Source: Glandiceps talaboti
Taxonomy: Eukaryota; Hemichordata; Enteropneusta; Spengelidae
Reading direction: 5' to 3'
Assembly (NCBI RefSeq): GCF_964340395.1
Contig: NC_135558.1
Coordinates: forward strand, 5,795,001 to 5,859,000
DNA length: 64,000 bases
Positions 47,546 to 62,500 of this stretch are shown here, piece by piece (the stretch's first letter is position 1; each line of letters begins with the position of its first letter). Below the pieces are notes generated by a model that saw nothing but the letters and a program-made list of their open reading frames with translations, had not been told where the DNA came from and did not search any database. Made by a program: the position numbers and the translations under genes.

Positions 47546-50500
47546 ATGGCTGCGGCCCTATCTCCGTTTTCTGGTGCTTCTTCTGTCGGAAGTCCAAGGG
47601 GAGCGTGGTTTTCCAGAACTCCATACCGAAATAGAAGTCCAAGGAAAGAAAGAGAAGAAACACCCAAGTTGCAGTTAACGTATTTTGCCGGCAAAACAAT
47701 TTTGAGTTTCAACAAAGTGAAGGTTGGAAAGTCTAAAACATGCAAACTCCATGTAAGGAACCCACACGATTTCGAGTTGGAGCTCTTCCTTGAAAAATTT
47801 CCTTTTAAGAAAGGCTTCAGTGTTGCAGATGATACAACAAACTGGTTGTTACAGGGTGAGGAACAAACAACGATTAAATTCTTATGGACCCCAACAGAAG
47901 CTGGAAACATCCGGGAACTTGTTACTTTTAAATTTGATGGTGCTCATCGTCTGCAGATAATTTTACTTGGAACTGGAGTAGCGTCCCCGATCAAGAAAGT
48001 AAGTGTACCATAAAGTTTATTTATTTTCTAAAGCGCCTTTTCTATTTATTAATATTCAAAAGCGCAAATGAAATAATTTATTGGCATCATTTTTTTCAGG
48101 AAACTTTTACAATTTGAATGTAGATAATGATATACAATATTTAGTGATCATTATGAATATAATCTCACTACTTCACTCACCAAACTTCAAAAGTAGCTAG
48201 GGACAGTTGGTACCTATCATTTTGAGGTCCTCTGGGAACCCCTTCACTTTTAAGTTTTAGATTCACAGTCAAACATGGGGTTTCATAGTTAAAAAAAGAT
48301 AAAACAGAGAAACACACAAACTATTATGGATTATAGTGGTAGCATGGATGAATATTAGGGAAGATACATCCATGGTGCATGGTGGTGTTAGTTGTATTAC
48401 TCAAGTCATCTATTGTGTTTGGGAGAGGTTAGGTTGCACCATGGAGGTATAACTGTAAGGGGACATACCTCCATACTGACCAACAGCTACATATGATGAG
48501 GGGGCTATAGAAAGTCTAAGAAAAAATTACCCTGAATTTCATTCTGTTCTATATTAGCTTTCTAGATTTGTTTCTACTTTGTTACTTGACACTGAGTTTA
48601 GGACGAATAGCTTTTTACCTTATCGCTGTTTGTCATGCCCAAGTATCATAGTCATATATACTATATTCATACATGTAAAAAGATATTTAGATGAGAAGCA
48701 TGAAATGCATTTTAATACCATGGAGGTATTTGTTATAGTATACTTCCATGTATTTACATGTAAAAGGTATATTGTCATGTCATGAGTTAGCTGCAATAAT
48801 TGTAGCATTTGCTGTGATTTTGAGGGTTTTTTTGTCTGTTTTTGTGCCTTTTTTCATTCCAATGTTTAACCTGAATCAAACTTCGGAGCGAAAAAAGGCA
48901 TTTGATGATTATTTTATCAAGGTATATTGTTATATCACAGCTACATAGTTAATTTCATTATATGTCTATCAGTTGTCATTACATGTACTCCAAGTTGTAA
49001 GAAAATTGTTTTTGGTTCAGCACCCTGAACATTTAAAGCATACATTTGTATATTTTTTATGGAAGTTTTTTGGAAGCAAAATATTTTCAGTGCAAGTTAT
49101 TTGAATGTTTTAATAAGAAATTTGCCAATTGAAAGTCACCATCCTTCTTTCTTTTCAGAAAAAGAGAAGTAAATGGAATACAAAGAAGAGTGGAATTTCA
49201 GATCTAAGAAACAAATGTCTTCAGAACAGAAATTATCGCCCTCCTATGAAAACTACCACCATGTCAAAAAGTCAAGCAAAGTCAGGAAGCCCAGTCATAT
49301 CACAGTTTGATGCTGAAAATGTGAGGCCAGCAGAAATAACTGAAAATAGACAGGATGAAATTCCAGTTGAGATGGATACCATTCCTATTACTCCGAGGTC
49401 AATGAAGAGATCCAGAACATTTGAATTATTGAATGCCTCATTAGATACGACACCTGTCATCGATGTTGACAGTCCCAGCCCGCTGAAAGCAACATCAAAG
49501 TTTGAAGCAAGGTTCCCACTGAAAGAAAGCCAAGCATTCAACATTAGCTTGAGTCCAGATCGAGGAAGATTATGCACAAAAGATTTTGGAGATATCAGCA
49601 TTAGTCCAGAGGCCACTTCAAATGATGCCAATGATGCACTCTTGCAAAGTAGATTAACCTTTTGTGTTGGGAAGAACCAAACTCCGAGTATTCCTACTAG
49701 ACTGAGTAGCAGTCCCAAAGATGGTGTTCCTTTTCCCCTTGAAGACAACTTAGAAATTCAACCAATAAGCCATGAAGCAGAATTTGGATCACTCAAGTCA
49801 GATGACATACACAATTTGCCAACAGAAAAAGATAGTACGGTAGCCACACTGGGTTCTATAGCAGAGGAGCAGAGTATAAGCCATATACTAAGTGACATCA
49901 AAGAAAGCTCACTGATTGAGAAAAACAGTCTAGTTATAACACCTGTTGTTTTAGAAGAAACACCAGCTAACCTCACTGCAAACATTGAGACACCTGTATT
50001 CCCAGACATGGTTTCTGATACATCACTGCGTAGACACAGCAGCACTCCACTCACAAGTAAAGGTAAAACTCAACAAGTCCATAAAGAGATACGATCATCG
50101 CTGGCATCTTACAATAATACAAAGACCAATGGAGTTAATGAAGAAACTAAAAAACCTGGAGATAGCCTCTTCAAGAAACCTCAGCTTCCTGTGAAACATA
50201 GGCAAACCAAACCTCAAAATGAACCAGAACAAAGGCGAAGATCACTCACTGGAAGACGTCGTTCCCTGGTATCTCAAACTGTGACAAAGGTACAGCCAAC
50301 ATTTCCAACAGAGTCTAACATATATCCACCTGATGTAGAAGCAAGGCGGCTAACAACAGTTATCGGAACCAAGACAGCAGCACCATCATCTCTGACAGGC
50401 AGAAGACAGTCATTGAATTCACAAACTGTAACAAAGTCTCAAGCACCAATGCAAAAGAAATCCACTGATGAGAGTGAGCACCATGAACCAGAAGCAAGGC

Positions 50501-53500
50501 GACTCTCAACAGCAACAGTTACAAAAGACTCAACTTCAAGGCGTCTTTCTACAGCCACTGTTACAAAAGCTCCTGAACAAAGACGTTTGTCTACTGCCAC
50601 TGTTACAAAGAACCAAGATACAAGGCGTTTGTCCACAGCTACAGTTACAAAAGATCCAGAATTGAGACGACTTTCAACAGCCACAGTTACAAAAGACCCA
50701 GAATTGAGACGACTTTCAACAGCCACGGTTACAAAAGACCCAGAATCGAGAAGACTCTCTACAGCTACTGTTACGAAGAACACTGAAACAAGACGTCTGT
50801 CTACTGCCACAGTTTTAAAAGACCAAGAAGTAAAGCCACAACCAGTCACAGATATAGATCAACAAAAGTCTGAAAATGGAGTCGTCTGCAAGGAATTGTT
50901 TCCAGCAGAATCTGCTTCAGTGGATAGAAAACGGAAGTTGGATGATGATGCAAGCACAGTGTCAGAACAGGATAGTTTAATGTTGATGTCTATGAATGAT
51001 ATAGATATCACAGAGCAGGACAACACCATTGCTAGTGTCACAAGCCACGATATATTCCCCATTCACAACAGCATCATCACCTCTAAACCTAAGAGAGCAA
51101 AGACAAAGAGTGGGCCAATTGTAAGCAGAAAACCAACTACTAAGGGGAAGACTGGTACATATGCCACTTCAAAGCCAGTCAGAGGGGTAGCAATGGCTAG
51201 ACTGGCACTACGAAAGACAACAAAAAGGAGTAAGTTAGTTTTAGAAAATTGCTTTTTTTTCTCGCTTACAAGCATAGTCTTTAGACTTATCTTTTAAATT
51301 CATATTATAGAACATTTTCAAATGTTGTTTCCCCATCTTTTTTTTGCTGGCAGGTATACCAAGTCATCCTAATCTTTATGCAGCTCAGAACATGTTTTAC
51401 GATGAGAGATGGACAGAGAAACAAGAAAGAGGGTTTACCAAGTGGTTGAACCATATCTTGACTCCTGATGAAATGGACTGCCCTCAGGATCCAAAATGTA
51501 AAAATGCAAAAAGTAAGTGAAAGAGCACAAATCAGTGATTTTATGTAATTTTTGTTTCAAAAAGGATAATCCTGGAATGTAGGTTGTAACACTTCTCACT
51601 GCCATGATGGTGATTAATTCTCTGGTCAGGAGATTGGTAGGTATCTAAAGAATGAATGTAACCTGTCTGGTACCATCAATCAAAAACACATTTTATTTGA
51701 TTCTTTTTGTCGATGCTGACACAATCTATGTGGTACTATACTGAAATAACACCAAGCAAAATACACGTATTCTTTCAGTTGATGCTGGCACCATCTGTGT
51801 TGTGAACCATGAAGACATAACATTGGCTCCAACCAAAGAGGAACTGTCACTGAAAACATACACTGCAATCAGAAGACTAAACAAACTACGTAAGGCAGCC
51901 TGTCGTCTTTTTGAAAGTGAGCCTAATATCAGAGTTGTCAAAAGATTGGAAGAAGAAATAGAACGTGGTAGACTCCGAGTCCGACCAGATAAACACATCA
52001 ACAGAGACTATGGTAAGTGATGATTTGAACAATACACCATATTCTGGTTATAGGAAAGATAAAAGATTTCATGGTTTGGCCACTAGGAGTGCTATTCACA
52101 AGCCATTTTGGACTTTAAAGTAAGGCTCAGAATAGCCAAGTATTGTAGCATATAGACAACACGAAACAAAGTTACCACTCGTTTTCTCATATTGAGCCAC
52201 TTTACTGTTTTATTTGCAACTACCAGTAATCAAAGCATGTCTAACTATGAATACATGGATTCTTTTATACACATGTTGTTCAAGGCTCAAGATGAGTTCC
52301 TTGACTTGCACAATTCACTAAGTCTTGAAATTCATCAAGATACTGACAAAAACTCCTCTCTACATTATTTCTATTCCCCATTCAAAAAAATGTCCAATTT
52401 ACCAATTTTGATATGATTCTTGTTTGGTCTTGACATTGACAGGAGTCAGACAACAACTGCTTGAAATGATTATGTCTTTTAATCCACTCTGGCTGAGGAT
52501 TGGTTTAGAGGTAAGTTTGTCTGTCAGATTCCTATCACAAGAGGGCAGCAGACTGGGCATAGCTCTTGTACAGATGAACATGTTTAGTTTTACACAGTAT
52601 TCAGTGGTGTTCATTTAGTTTGTTTGCAATCATTGTAATAATGAAAAAGGATGTATGTACTCCAGAAGAAAGTAATAGTTTATAATAAATTCAGAGGAAA
52701 TGACTGATAGTGTTCTTCCTAGAATTTGTCCACAAGAAGGCTCGTCAACCCAAACTCTTTCTGATCAGTGGTTGGTGACTAGAAAAGGGATATTTGCTGG
52801 TTGGAGACTAGAGCATCTAGATTCATGTTAGTCTGTAACCATTTTGACAGAAAGTGGTGGTTTGCAGTAAGAGAGCAGTGAGAACTTGGCACCCAGGTCC
52901 CTTGTTCAAGGGGAACACTGGTAGCATTTAATTTCAATATGTGTACGTGGCACACCAACAGTCACCAATTTCATCCATACAAATCAAAGCATTTTGTATG
53001 AACCTGTCAGAATTTCTTTGTGATTTTTGAGTTTTCATGTATTTCCAATGTTTTCTGTCTATCTGCAGACTATATATGGTGTTGTCTTACACTTGAGAAG
53101 TAACCTTGATGTGCATGGCTTATCCAGATTTGTTGTGTCTCGGTTATTAAACGATCCTACCATAGCAGCTGAGTATGCACACCCTAATGTTATCCACCTC
53201 TACAGAGATGGTAAGTCTGCACTTGTTGTAACTACAGCAGGGGGAGGGAGAGCTTTGTTCATAACCACCAACATAATACAGGTTTTGAAAAAACAACCAT
53301 TTACAAATATACTGTAGCTGACAAAATGGCACACAGATCTTTGTGATTTACTGACAATAATACATTGTTGTTCCTGGTTTATTTTTGTTCAAGTTGTGTG
53401 ACATCTTTTTTCAGAGAAGAATATTTTGTTGTTTGGATTTTTCTAAAAGTTAGTAACAAAATAATGAAGATTCTAATACACAAAGGGTTTTATCATTGCA

Positions 53501-56500
53501 AGTTTTGTTTTTTATTTTTATGATACTTTGTGATTTTTTTTATCTTTTCAGTTTGGTGTGATAATTTCCGAAATCTTTCTATTTTTTAAATACCTTGCAT
53601 TCAAGTTGAGACATAGTTGAATTCTCAAGAACTAATTTCTTTGTTAGCAAATCAAATGCCATGCCTCTGAAAACAATTGTGCTTTCTTCCAATCTGATGC
53701 TCAATTTGTTTATCAAAAATGTTGATCCGTTTTCTTTTTAAGGTTATGAAGAAGCACTGGCCAAGTTCACACTGAAAAAGTTTCTTCTGTTGGTGTTTTT
53801 CCTTGACCGTGCCAAACTGACCAAACTCATTGACCTTGACCCTTGTCTGTTCTGCAAAGATGCAGAGATCAAAGTAAGTCTAAGAAGTAACTTAATTAGT
53901 ACCTAGTGATCTAACAAGAGTGCTTTTCTGTCTTTTTGTCTGTCTGTCTGTCTGTCTATCTGTCTATCTGTCTGTCTGTCTGTCTGGGTATCAGTTACCA
54001 CTCTTTTTATCATCTTATTACAGTCTAGCCGAGGTCTACTTCTACAGTTTTCCCGTGATTACCTGAGTGGTGAAGGCGATGTAACGCGTCATCTCAGTTA
54101 CTTTGGTTACACTGTATCACATGTACAGACAGCTCTCCATGAGTTTGACTATGCTGTAGCCAATATCAGAGTGGATTTGAGAAGTGGAATTCGTGTGGTG
54201 TAAGTATCCGATATCTTGAATCAACCTTCCAATCAATTTTGGCCCTGATAATTTACTATTATATAAACCATATTTGGTAGTCCTGATAACGTATGTGCCA
54301 TTCACCATATTAGGAATTCTGAAGCAATAGCATGTAGCTGTTCACCATATTAGGAAGCATATTGAATGGTGTATGTTCCCTGTCAAAACAGATATATAAG
54401 TTATGAATTAAATACATGATTGAAGACTTTAAAATATCCTGGCTGTAGTGGGGTTTTCTAACACCTGTGTTCTAATTTCCCAATATAGGAAAATAATGGA
54501 ACTACTGACTGGAAACTGGCAGCTTTCTACTCAACTCAGAATGCCAGCTATTAGCCGTCTACAAAAACTACATAACATGGAGGTAGCATTGAAAGCCATG
54601 AAGGAGGCAGGCATTGATGTGCAAAGTAAGAAAAATATTAATACATTCTTATTATAATCCAGCCTGGGTTGTTAAGAAGTAAAACTGAAATACTCGCAAC
54701 CCTTGCAGCAGTTGTCTAGAGATGCTACTGATTAGAACATCCTTTTATTTTAAAGCTGGCTTTGAAGATGATGAAAGTCTTCTGCTTATCGCACACACTA
54801 TCAAAGTGACATGTATTGATACAAAATCAATAGTGAGTCACTCTGATGTATAGATTTATGCGATGCTCTAATATCAGATTGTTTATGTTTGTGAAAGTTA
54901 GTCACATAGTATATAATATCACAATATGACTAACTTTCACAGATATAAACAAACAAACTGATAAGAGCATGGTGTGAACCTGCATCAGAGGCATCTGCTG
55001 TTTATGTAGCTCTGGAGTTTAGTGCAATATAAATTTGATTGATGGATTGATTGATTGATAATATTGACAGTTTTGAAATATACATATTTTATTTAATAAG
55101 AATGTAACAACAGCACTTTAATGGCTATTTTCATTTGAAAAAAATTATTTAAAATTATGTTATAAGCGTGTTACAATTGTACATTATACTATTCTAGCTG
55201 GTGGTATTGACAATAAAACCATAGTAGATGGACATAAAGAGAAAACATTGGAATTGCTATGGAGACTTATTTTCCATTTCCAGGTGAGTGTTTCATCATT
55301 GGTAAGAAAACCCCCCTTTACACTGTCTAATTAGTATTCAGATTTGAACAGAAAATACACATTTTTTATAACCTTTATTTTATAATTACAAAAATGTGTT
55401 CTTGTCTAGTTTCATTTGATTATTTCATTTGTATTTCAAAATAAATTTGCTAGTGCTTCAGTTGTCAATTGGGTTGAAATGTGTAAAAATACTGATCTCA
55501 CAACTTCCAAATGTGCAAGGCTTCTACAAGCATCACTTCTACAATGCTGTCATTATAGGGCATATGTTTAATGAGGAATGTGTTGGTTTTTGTAGATAAA
55601 CGTCAGACTGAATGCAGAGAAGGTGAAGGAAGAAACTGCTTTCCTAAGGAAAAACCTGATACTTCAGAAGAAACTGGCAGCTGTGGCATTGTTAGACACT
55701 GTACAACCCAAAGACGAGGAACGACGAACTAGTGATCCCGGCTTGTACTTTAAGAGTGAAAGACTAAATCTCTTGTTACAGTGGTGTAAAGCTGTGTGTG
55801 CTTACTATGGCATGAAGGTATGTCCATATTAGTACCAAGCTGATTAACATCTGATCTAGGAGAAGGCTGTATTTGCTTTTTGTTTACCTTCAGCAGTTAC
55901 TCATTGCACAAACAAATAAGAACGTAGAGGACAATCATAGTAGATATGAAATACTGTACACTAAATCTTTTCTCCTTGCTCAGACTTTAATTAAGTTAAT
56001 TTTTAATAGTATTAGCCTGATCTCATATACAGACAGAACTGTAATAGTTATACAATTGGACAGAAAGTTTCTTTGTTATCACAGCTTTTTTATTGCTCCC
56101 CACTCAAGCGATTAACAGAGTGACCAAATTGACAAATCTCTAAGTTTATTTATGTAATGTACCTTTGCTCATTTGTCTGAACGTCATAACTGCAAAGTTT
56201 CAACACAGTGTAACATTTGTCATGGTAGTACATAGATATTATACTCCATAAGCATTTGACATTTGATTTGTACGAAACCTGAACCCAAGACTGAAATTTT
56301 CATTGTTAAATATACACTGTCATTTGTTCATTTAGCTTATGGCTGACAGGCAATGACTGGAGCACCATTCGATCTTTCAGTCTACTTGAACCCTATTCTT
56401 GCTTTTAGAACTCTAACCTTTAACCTTTTGTTGGCTTTTCAGATTGAGAACTTCACAGTATCATTCAGCGATGGCCGTGCACTGTGTTATCTGATTCACC

Positions 56501-59500
56501 ATTACCATCCTTCACTGTTACCAAGTAGTGAAATCAAACTAGACACAACACAGTCACATCATGAAAAAGAGGAAGAAGCAGATGATGTTGATGAGACTGA
56601 CAGTAACCAAAATCCTGATGGTACCTGGACTAAAACATGCATCCCATGTAAGTGTACAATATTTCTAATTTGTACAGCCATTGCAATTACTTTCCGACCA
56701 GTAATATTTCCAAATTACTTAGTAAATTATTATTCTGGGAATTGAGACATCAGTTTACTAAGATACACACAAACTAAAACTAGTATTGCAACATGTTGAT
56801 ACAACTAGTGATAAGATATTGAATGGATGTTGGTTTAATTATAGTCTCAGTAGGGTGGCTCTCTGAAAGCTAGTTCCATAAACCTGCAGTGTACTGTTTT
56901 GGAACTTCCAATGTCTACACTATGTTGATCGCAAGGTGATTATATCCACACACTAAGACACTGCTGCCACTCACTTGTATAATCTACATGTATCATGTAA
57001 AACAAAAATAATGTTAGTTTTTGTCCATCTTATAAACCAGTGCCTTGATTACCAGAATCACATAGTCATTTGGTTGAAAAAGCATGAGTTCATGATTTGA
57101 TTGTTAAAATGGGGAGGGGGAGGGGGTTGATTATGCCATCTCTAATCATGACACTTATAATGAAATTAAACCCCCCCCCCCCCCCCTTGAAATGGCTGTT
57201 ATAACAATAATTACTTGATCACTGATGAGTTATGCCTTCTTTCAACAGCTACAGGGAAACCAACTTCATATGAGGAACGACTAACCAATGAGAAGCACAA
57301 TTTCAAATGTCTATACGATGCTGTAGCACAGCTTGGTGGAGTACCAGTTATGATCAAATCAACTGATATGTCTAATACTATCCCTAATGAGAAGGTAAGG
57401 TTATAATTCTTAGTGACCTGTCACACTTGATCAAACAATTCTAGTATAATGTTAATGTTGATGCATACCTTCTATGACACTACAATGACTTTCTGGTATT
57501 GCTAGAACAGTTGACTGCCTAGTATGGATTCCTCAACATTTTTTGATATGTATGAAAAATTACAGCATTGGATCATTTATATGTTATATCGTAATACCAG
57601 ATTTGAGTTGCAAGTGATGGTAAAGTAGACTTCAGTAAGTAGGATTCTACAAGTGACTTTTCAATTTCACAATTTAAATCTATAAAATCTATAAACTCAG
57701 CTTGTGCCCCTTTAATCTGCAACACTTAATCTACAAGATAGATATTAACAGTGCAATAATATATTTGTGACTTCATTGTACTACATCTATATATCTCTAC
57801 CAAACACACATGTTCAACTTAGTGAACATTTCTAGAAATGTACCAAGATGTTGGTCTATGTAACTGGTTAGCTGAAAGCGAACTGCATCAGCCTTACTAC
57901 ATTTGAAAACTTGACTTTTTTCGTTTTTGTTGCCCCATGTTTATAGGTTGTGATCACATATCTATCGTATCTCTGTGAACGACTTCTTGATCTGCGTGAA
58001 GAAACCAGAGCTGCGAGAATCATTCAAGCAACATGGAGAAGACATAAGCTAAAAAAGGTAACAAAAGAAACCCAGAGGGTGTTCACATATTGTTGAAGCT
58101 TACCTGTAATTTTCACATATCTGGTGGTATCTGACTCTAGAAAATTTCATCAAGTGCACAACCCGTGGACTGAAAGCAGATCTTATAATATTTCATAAAC
58201 CGTGTGTTATATTCTTGTATGTTAAGAAGGTACATTGTAGAGTTCACAACATTGCAATCCTAAACCTTCTCTTACTTGAACTTCTACAAAGTACAGAATT
58301 GGAAATGATAATCAAACTAGTAAAGCTGACCAAGTAAAATAGATTTGTTAAAAGATTGTAATATTATTATTGTCCCATTTTCTTATCTTAGGCTGAGAAG
58401 CAAGCTCAAAAAATGAAGGAGTATATCGTTAAACTTCAGTCAGTGGTACGTGGTCACCTGGTACGTAGAAACCTTTCTAGAATGAGAGATGCAGTCCACA
58501 AAATACAGCAGTTCTACCGAGCCTACAGGCAAGGACAAAAACCAAGAGAAGAGTTCAAGAGAAAGAAAGTTGCTGTAGTTAAGATACAGAGCGGGTTCAG
58601 AGGAATGCTGGCAAGGAAAGAAGCTAGAAGAGAGAGGGCAGCATTATGTCTACAGGCTAGATGGAAGGGATACAACAAGAGGGTACAGTATCAAAAGTTA
58701 AGAACTGCAACCATCAACATGCAAGCTCTTGTAAGAGGCAGACAAGCCAGGACAAGGTGTGAGAAGATGAGACTTGAAAAAATTGCTATTGAGCAAGAAC
58801 GTCAGCAGAAGATGCAAGCGTGCGTCACTATCCAAAAATTCTATAGAGGATACCAAGCCAGAAGCAGTTTCCTAGCAACCAGAAATGCTGTCATTAAGAT
58901 GCAGGCTGTTGCCAAGTGTGCAATGGCTTTGAGAAAATACAACAAACTGAAATGGGCTACAAGAACAATCCAAAGTCACTTCAGAGCTCAGAAGGTGTAC
59001 CAAAGAGAAAACAGACAGTACAACAAAGTGAAGGGAGCTTGTCTTACCATTCAGGCATTCTGGAAAGGATATCAAGCCAGGAAATTGGCCCACAAGCACA
59101 GAGCTGCTAGACAAATACAAGCCACATATAGAATGTACACAGCAAGTCAGAAATACAAGAATTTGAAGACTGCAACCATTAGACTTCAAGCACTTGTGAA
59201 GGGATATCAGAAAAGACAAGAATATCAACAGTTAAAAGAAGCAACTGTGATCTTACAATGTAGGTACAGGGCGACAATGACGGCCAGGCAGCAAAGAAAG
59301 GAGTTCCTGAAGTTGAAGGGAGTGACCATCTTAGCACAGTCACTGTTCAGAGGACACCTAGCCAGAGAGAATTTCCAAAATATGAAAAAGTCGGCAATTA
59401 AAATTCAGTCTGTATGGAGAGGATATGTAGTGCAAACTGAATATCAGAGATTAAAGAAAGCAGCTGTAACATTACAGAGCCTTGTCAGAAAACTACAAGC

Positions 59501-62500
59501 CCAGAGAAGATACCACAAAGTGAAATGTGCGACAAGCATCATCCAGGGAAGATGGAGAGCAACTCTTTCTGCAAGACAACAAAAACGAGATTTCCTTAGG
59601 TTCAAGGGTACAACTATTTTGGCTCAGAGTCTTTATAGAGGAAGGCTAGCAAGGAAGCATTTGCAGAAGATCAAAGCAGCAATCAAAATCCAGACCACAT
59701 ATAGAAGATTCAGTGCTGCCAAGAAATACCAATATCTAAGACAGGTAGTTGTCATGCTTCAGAGTGGTATAAGAATGTATCAAGCAAGAAAGACGTACAC
59801 TTGTGTGAAGGCGTCTGCTGTTACATTACAAGCTCACTGGAGAGCTTATCTGATGAGAGAGAAAGAAGTACAAAGCTATCAAAGAATGAGAGGGTCTGTG
59901 ATCAAGATTCAGTCCTATTATAGAATGTACAGAGCAGAGAAGAGCTACAATGAACTGAAAGAAGCCACTATAAGACTCCAAGCACTTGTCAGAAAGACAC
60001 TGGTTCAGAAGAGATACCAAAACCTGAAACATGCAGTAGTTTCCATGCAGAGGTACTATAGAGCCAATAAGTTATGTAAGATAGAACAACAGAGATACCA
60101 GAAACTCAAGATGGCTACCATCACTGTTCAAGCCTTCTACAGAGGGTGTCAGGCTAGAAAGTATGTAAAACGAGAGAAGTCAGCAAGGTTGGTGGTTTCT
60201 GTCCTTAAAATGTACCTGGCAAGAAAGAAGTACATTGGACAGAAGGCTGCAGCAGTGACGATCCAAGCCAATGTGAGGGCATACCAAGCAAGACAGAGAT
60301 TCCTTCAAGTTAAAACTGCTGTCCTGGTAATTCAACAGCGATATAGAGCAAGTGTAGTTGGTAAACGTGCCAGAAAAAGTTTCATTCAGATGAAAGAGGC
60401 TACATTATTGGTTCAACGTATCTACAGAGGTCAGTTAGCTAGACGTCATCTCAAGGAAAGCATCAAAGCAGCCGTAACAATTCAGACAGCTTACAGAGCT
60501 CACAGTGCATATGTGAAGTATCAGAAAACCATAAAAGCAACCATCCTGATTCAGTCTGTCTTCAGAGGATACAGAGCAAGAAATAGTTTCCTAGCAACCA
60601 GAAATGCTGTCATTACGATACAGGCTTTCATCAAAGGTGCAATGGCTCAGAGAAAATACAACAAACTGAAATGGGCTACAAGAACAATCCAAAGTCACTA
60701 CAGAGCTCAGAAGGTGTACCAAAGAGAAAACAGACAGTACAACAAAGTGAAGGGAGCTTGTCTTACCATTCAGGCATTCTGGAAAGGATATCAAGCCAGG
60801 AAATTGGCCCACAAGCACAGAGCTGCTAGACAAATACAAGCCACATATAAAATGTACACAGCAAGTCAGAAATACAAGAATTTGAAGACTGCAACCATTA
60901 GACTTCAAGCACTTGTGAAGGGATATCAGAAAAGACAAGAATATCAACAGTTAAAAGAAGCAACTGTGATCTTACAATGTAGGTACAGGGCAACAATGAT
61001 GGCCAGGCAGCAAAGAAAGGAGTTCCTGAAGTTGAAGGATGTAACCATCTTAGCACAGTCACTGTTCAGAGGACACCTAGCCAGAGAGAATTTCCAAAAT
61101 ATGAAAAAGTCGGCAATTAAAATTCAGTCTGTATGGAGAGGATATGTAGTGCAAATTGAATATCATAGATTAAGGAAAGCAGTTGTAACATTACAGAGCT
61201 TTGTCAGAAAACAACAAGCCCAGAGAAACTACCACAAAGTGAAATGTGCGACAAGCGTCATCCAGGAAAAATGGAGAGCAACTCTTGCTGCAAGACAACA
61301 CAGGATAGAATTTTTAAGGCTGAAGGGAACTGCCATCTTGGCACAGTGTCTTTATAGAGGAAGGCTAGCAAGGAAGCATTTGCAGAAGATCAAAGCAGCA
61401 ATCAGAATCCAGAGCACATATAGAAGATTTAGTGCTGCCAAGAAATACCAACATCTAAGACAGGCAGTTGTCATGCTTCAGAGTGATATAAGAATGTATC
61501 AAGCAAGAAAGACGTATAATTGTCTGAAGGAGTCAGCTGTTACATTACAAGCTCACTGGAGAGCTTATTTGATGAGAGAGAAAGAAGTACAAAGCTACCA
61601 AAGAATGAGATGGTCTGTGATCAAGATTCAGTCCTATTATAGAATGTACAGAGCAGAGAAGAGCTACAAGGAACTGAAGGAAGCCACTATAAGACTCCAA
61701 GCACTTGTCAGAAAGACACTGGTTCAGAAGAGATACCAAAATCTGAAACATGCAGTAGTTTCCATGCAGAGGTACTATAGAGCCAACAAATTATGTAAGA
61801 TAGAACAACAGAGATACCAGAAACTCAAGATGGCTACTGTCACTGTTCAAGCATTCTACAGAGGGTGTCAGGCTAGAAAGTTTGTAAAACGAGGGAAGTC
61901 AGCAAGGTTGGTGGTTTCTGTCCTTAAAATGTACCTAGCAAGAAAGAAGTACATTAGACAGAAGGCTGCAGCAGTGAAGATCCAAACCAATGTGAGGGCA
62001 TACCAATCAAGACAGAGATTCCTCCAATTGAAAAAAGCTGCCACAGTACTCCAAGAGAGATATAGAGCCAGTGTTGCTGGTAAACATGCCAGACACCACT
62101 TTATTGAGATGAAAGAGGCTACATTATTGGTTCAACGTATCTACAGAGGTCAGTTAGCCAGAAGTTATGTCAAACAAATCAAAGCAGCTGTAACAATTCA
62201 GACAGCTTACAGAGCTCACAGTGCATATGTGAAGTATCAGAAAACCAGAAAAGCAACCATCCTGATTCAATCAAGCTTCAGGGGATACCAAACTAGAAGT
62301 AGTTTCCTAGCAACCAGAAATGCTGTCATTAAGATGCAGGCCCTTGTCAAGGGTGCAATGGCTTTGAGAAGATATAACAAACTGAAATGGGCTACAAGAA
62401 CAATCCAAAGTCACTACAGAGCTCAAAAGGTGTACCAAAGAGAAAACAGACAGTACAACAAATTGAAGGGAGCTTGTCTTACCATTCAGGCATTCTGGAA

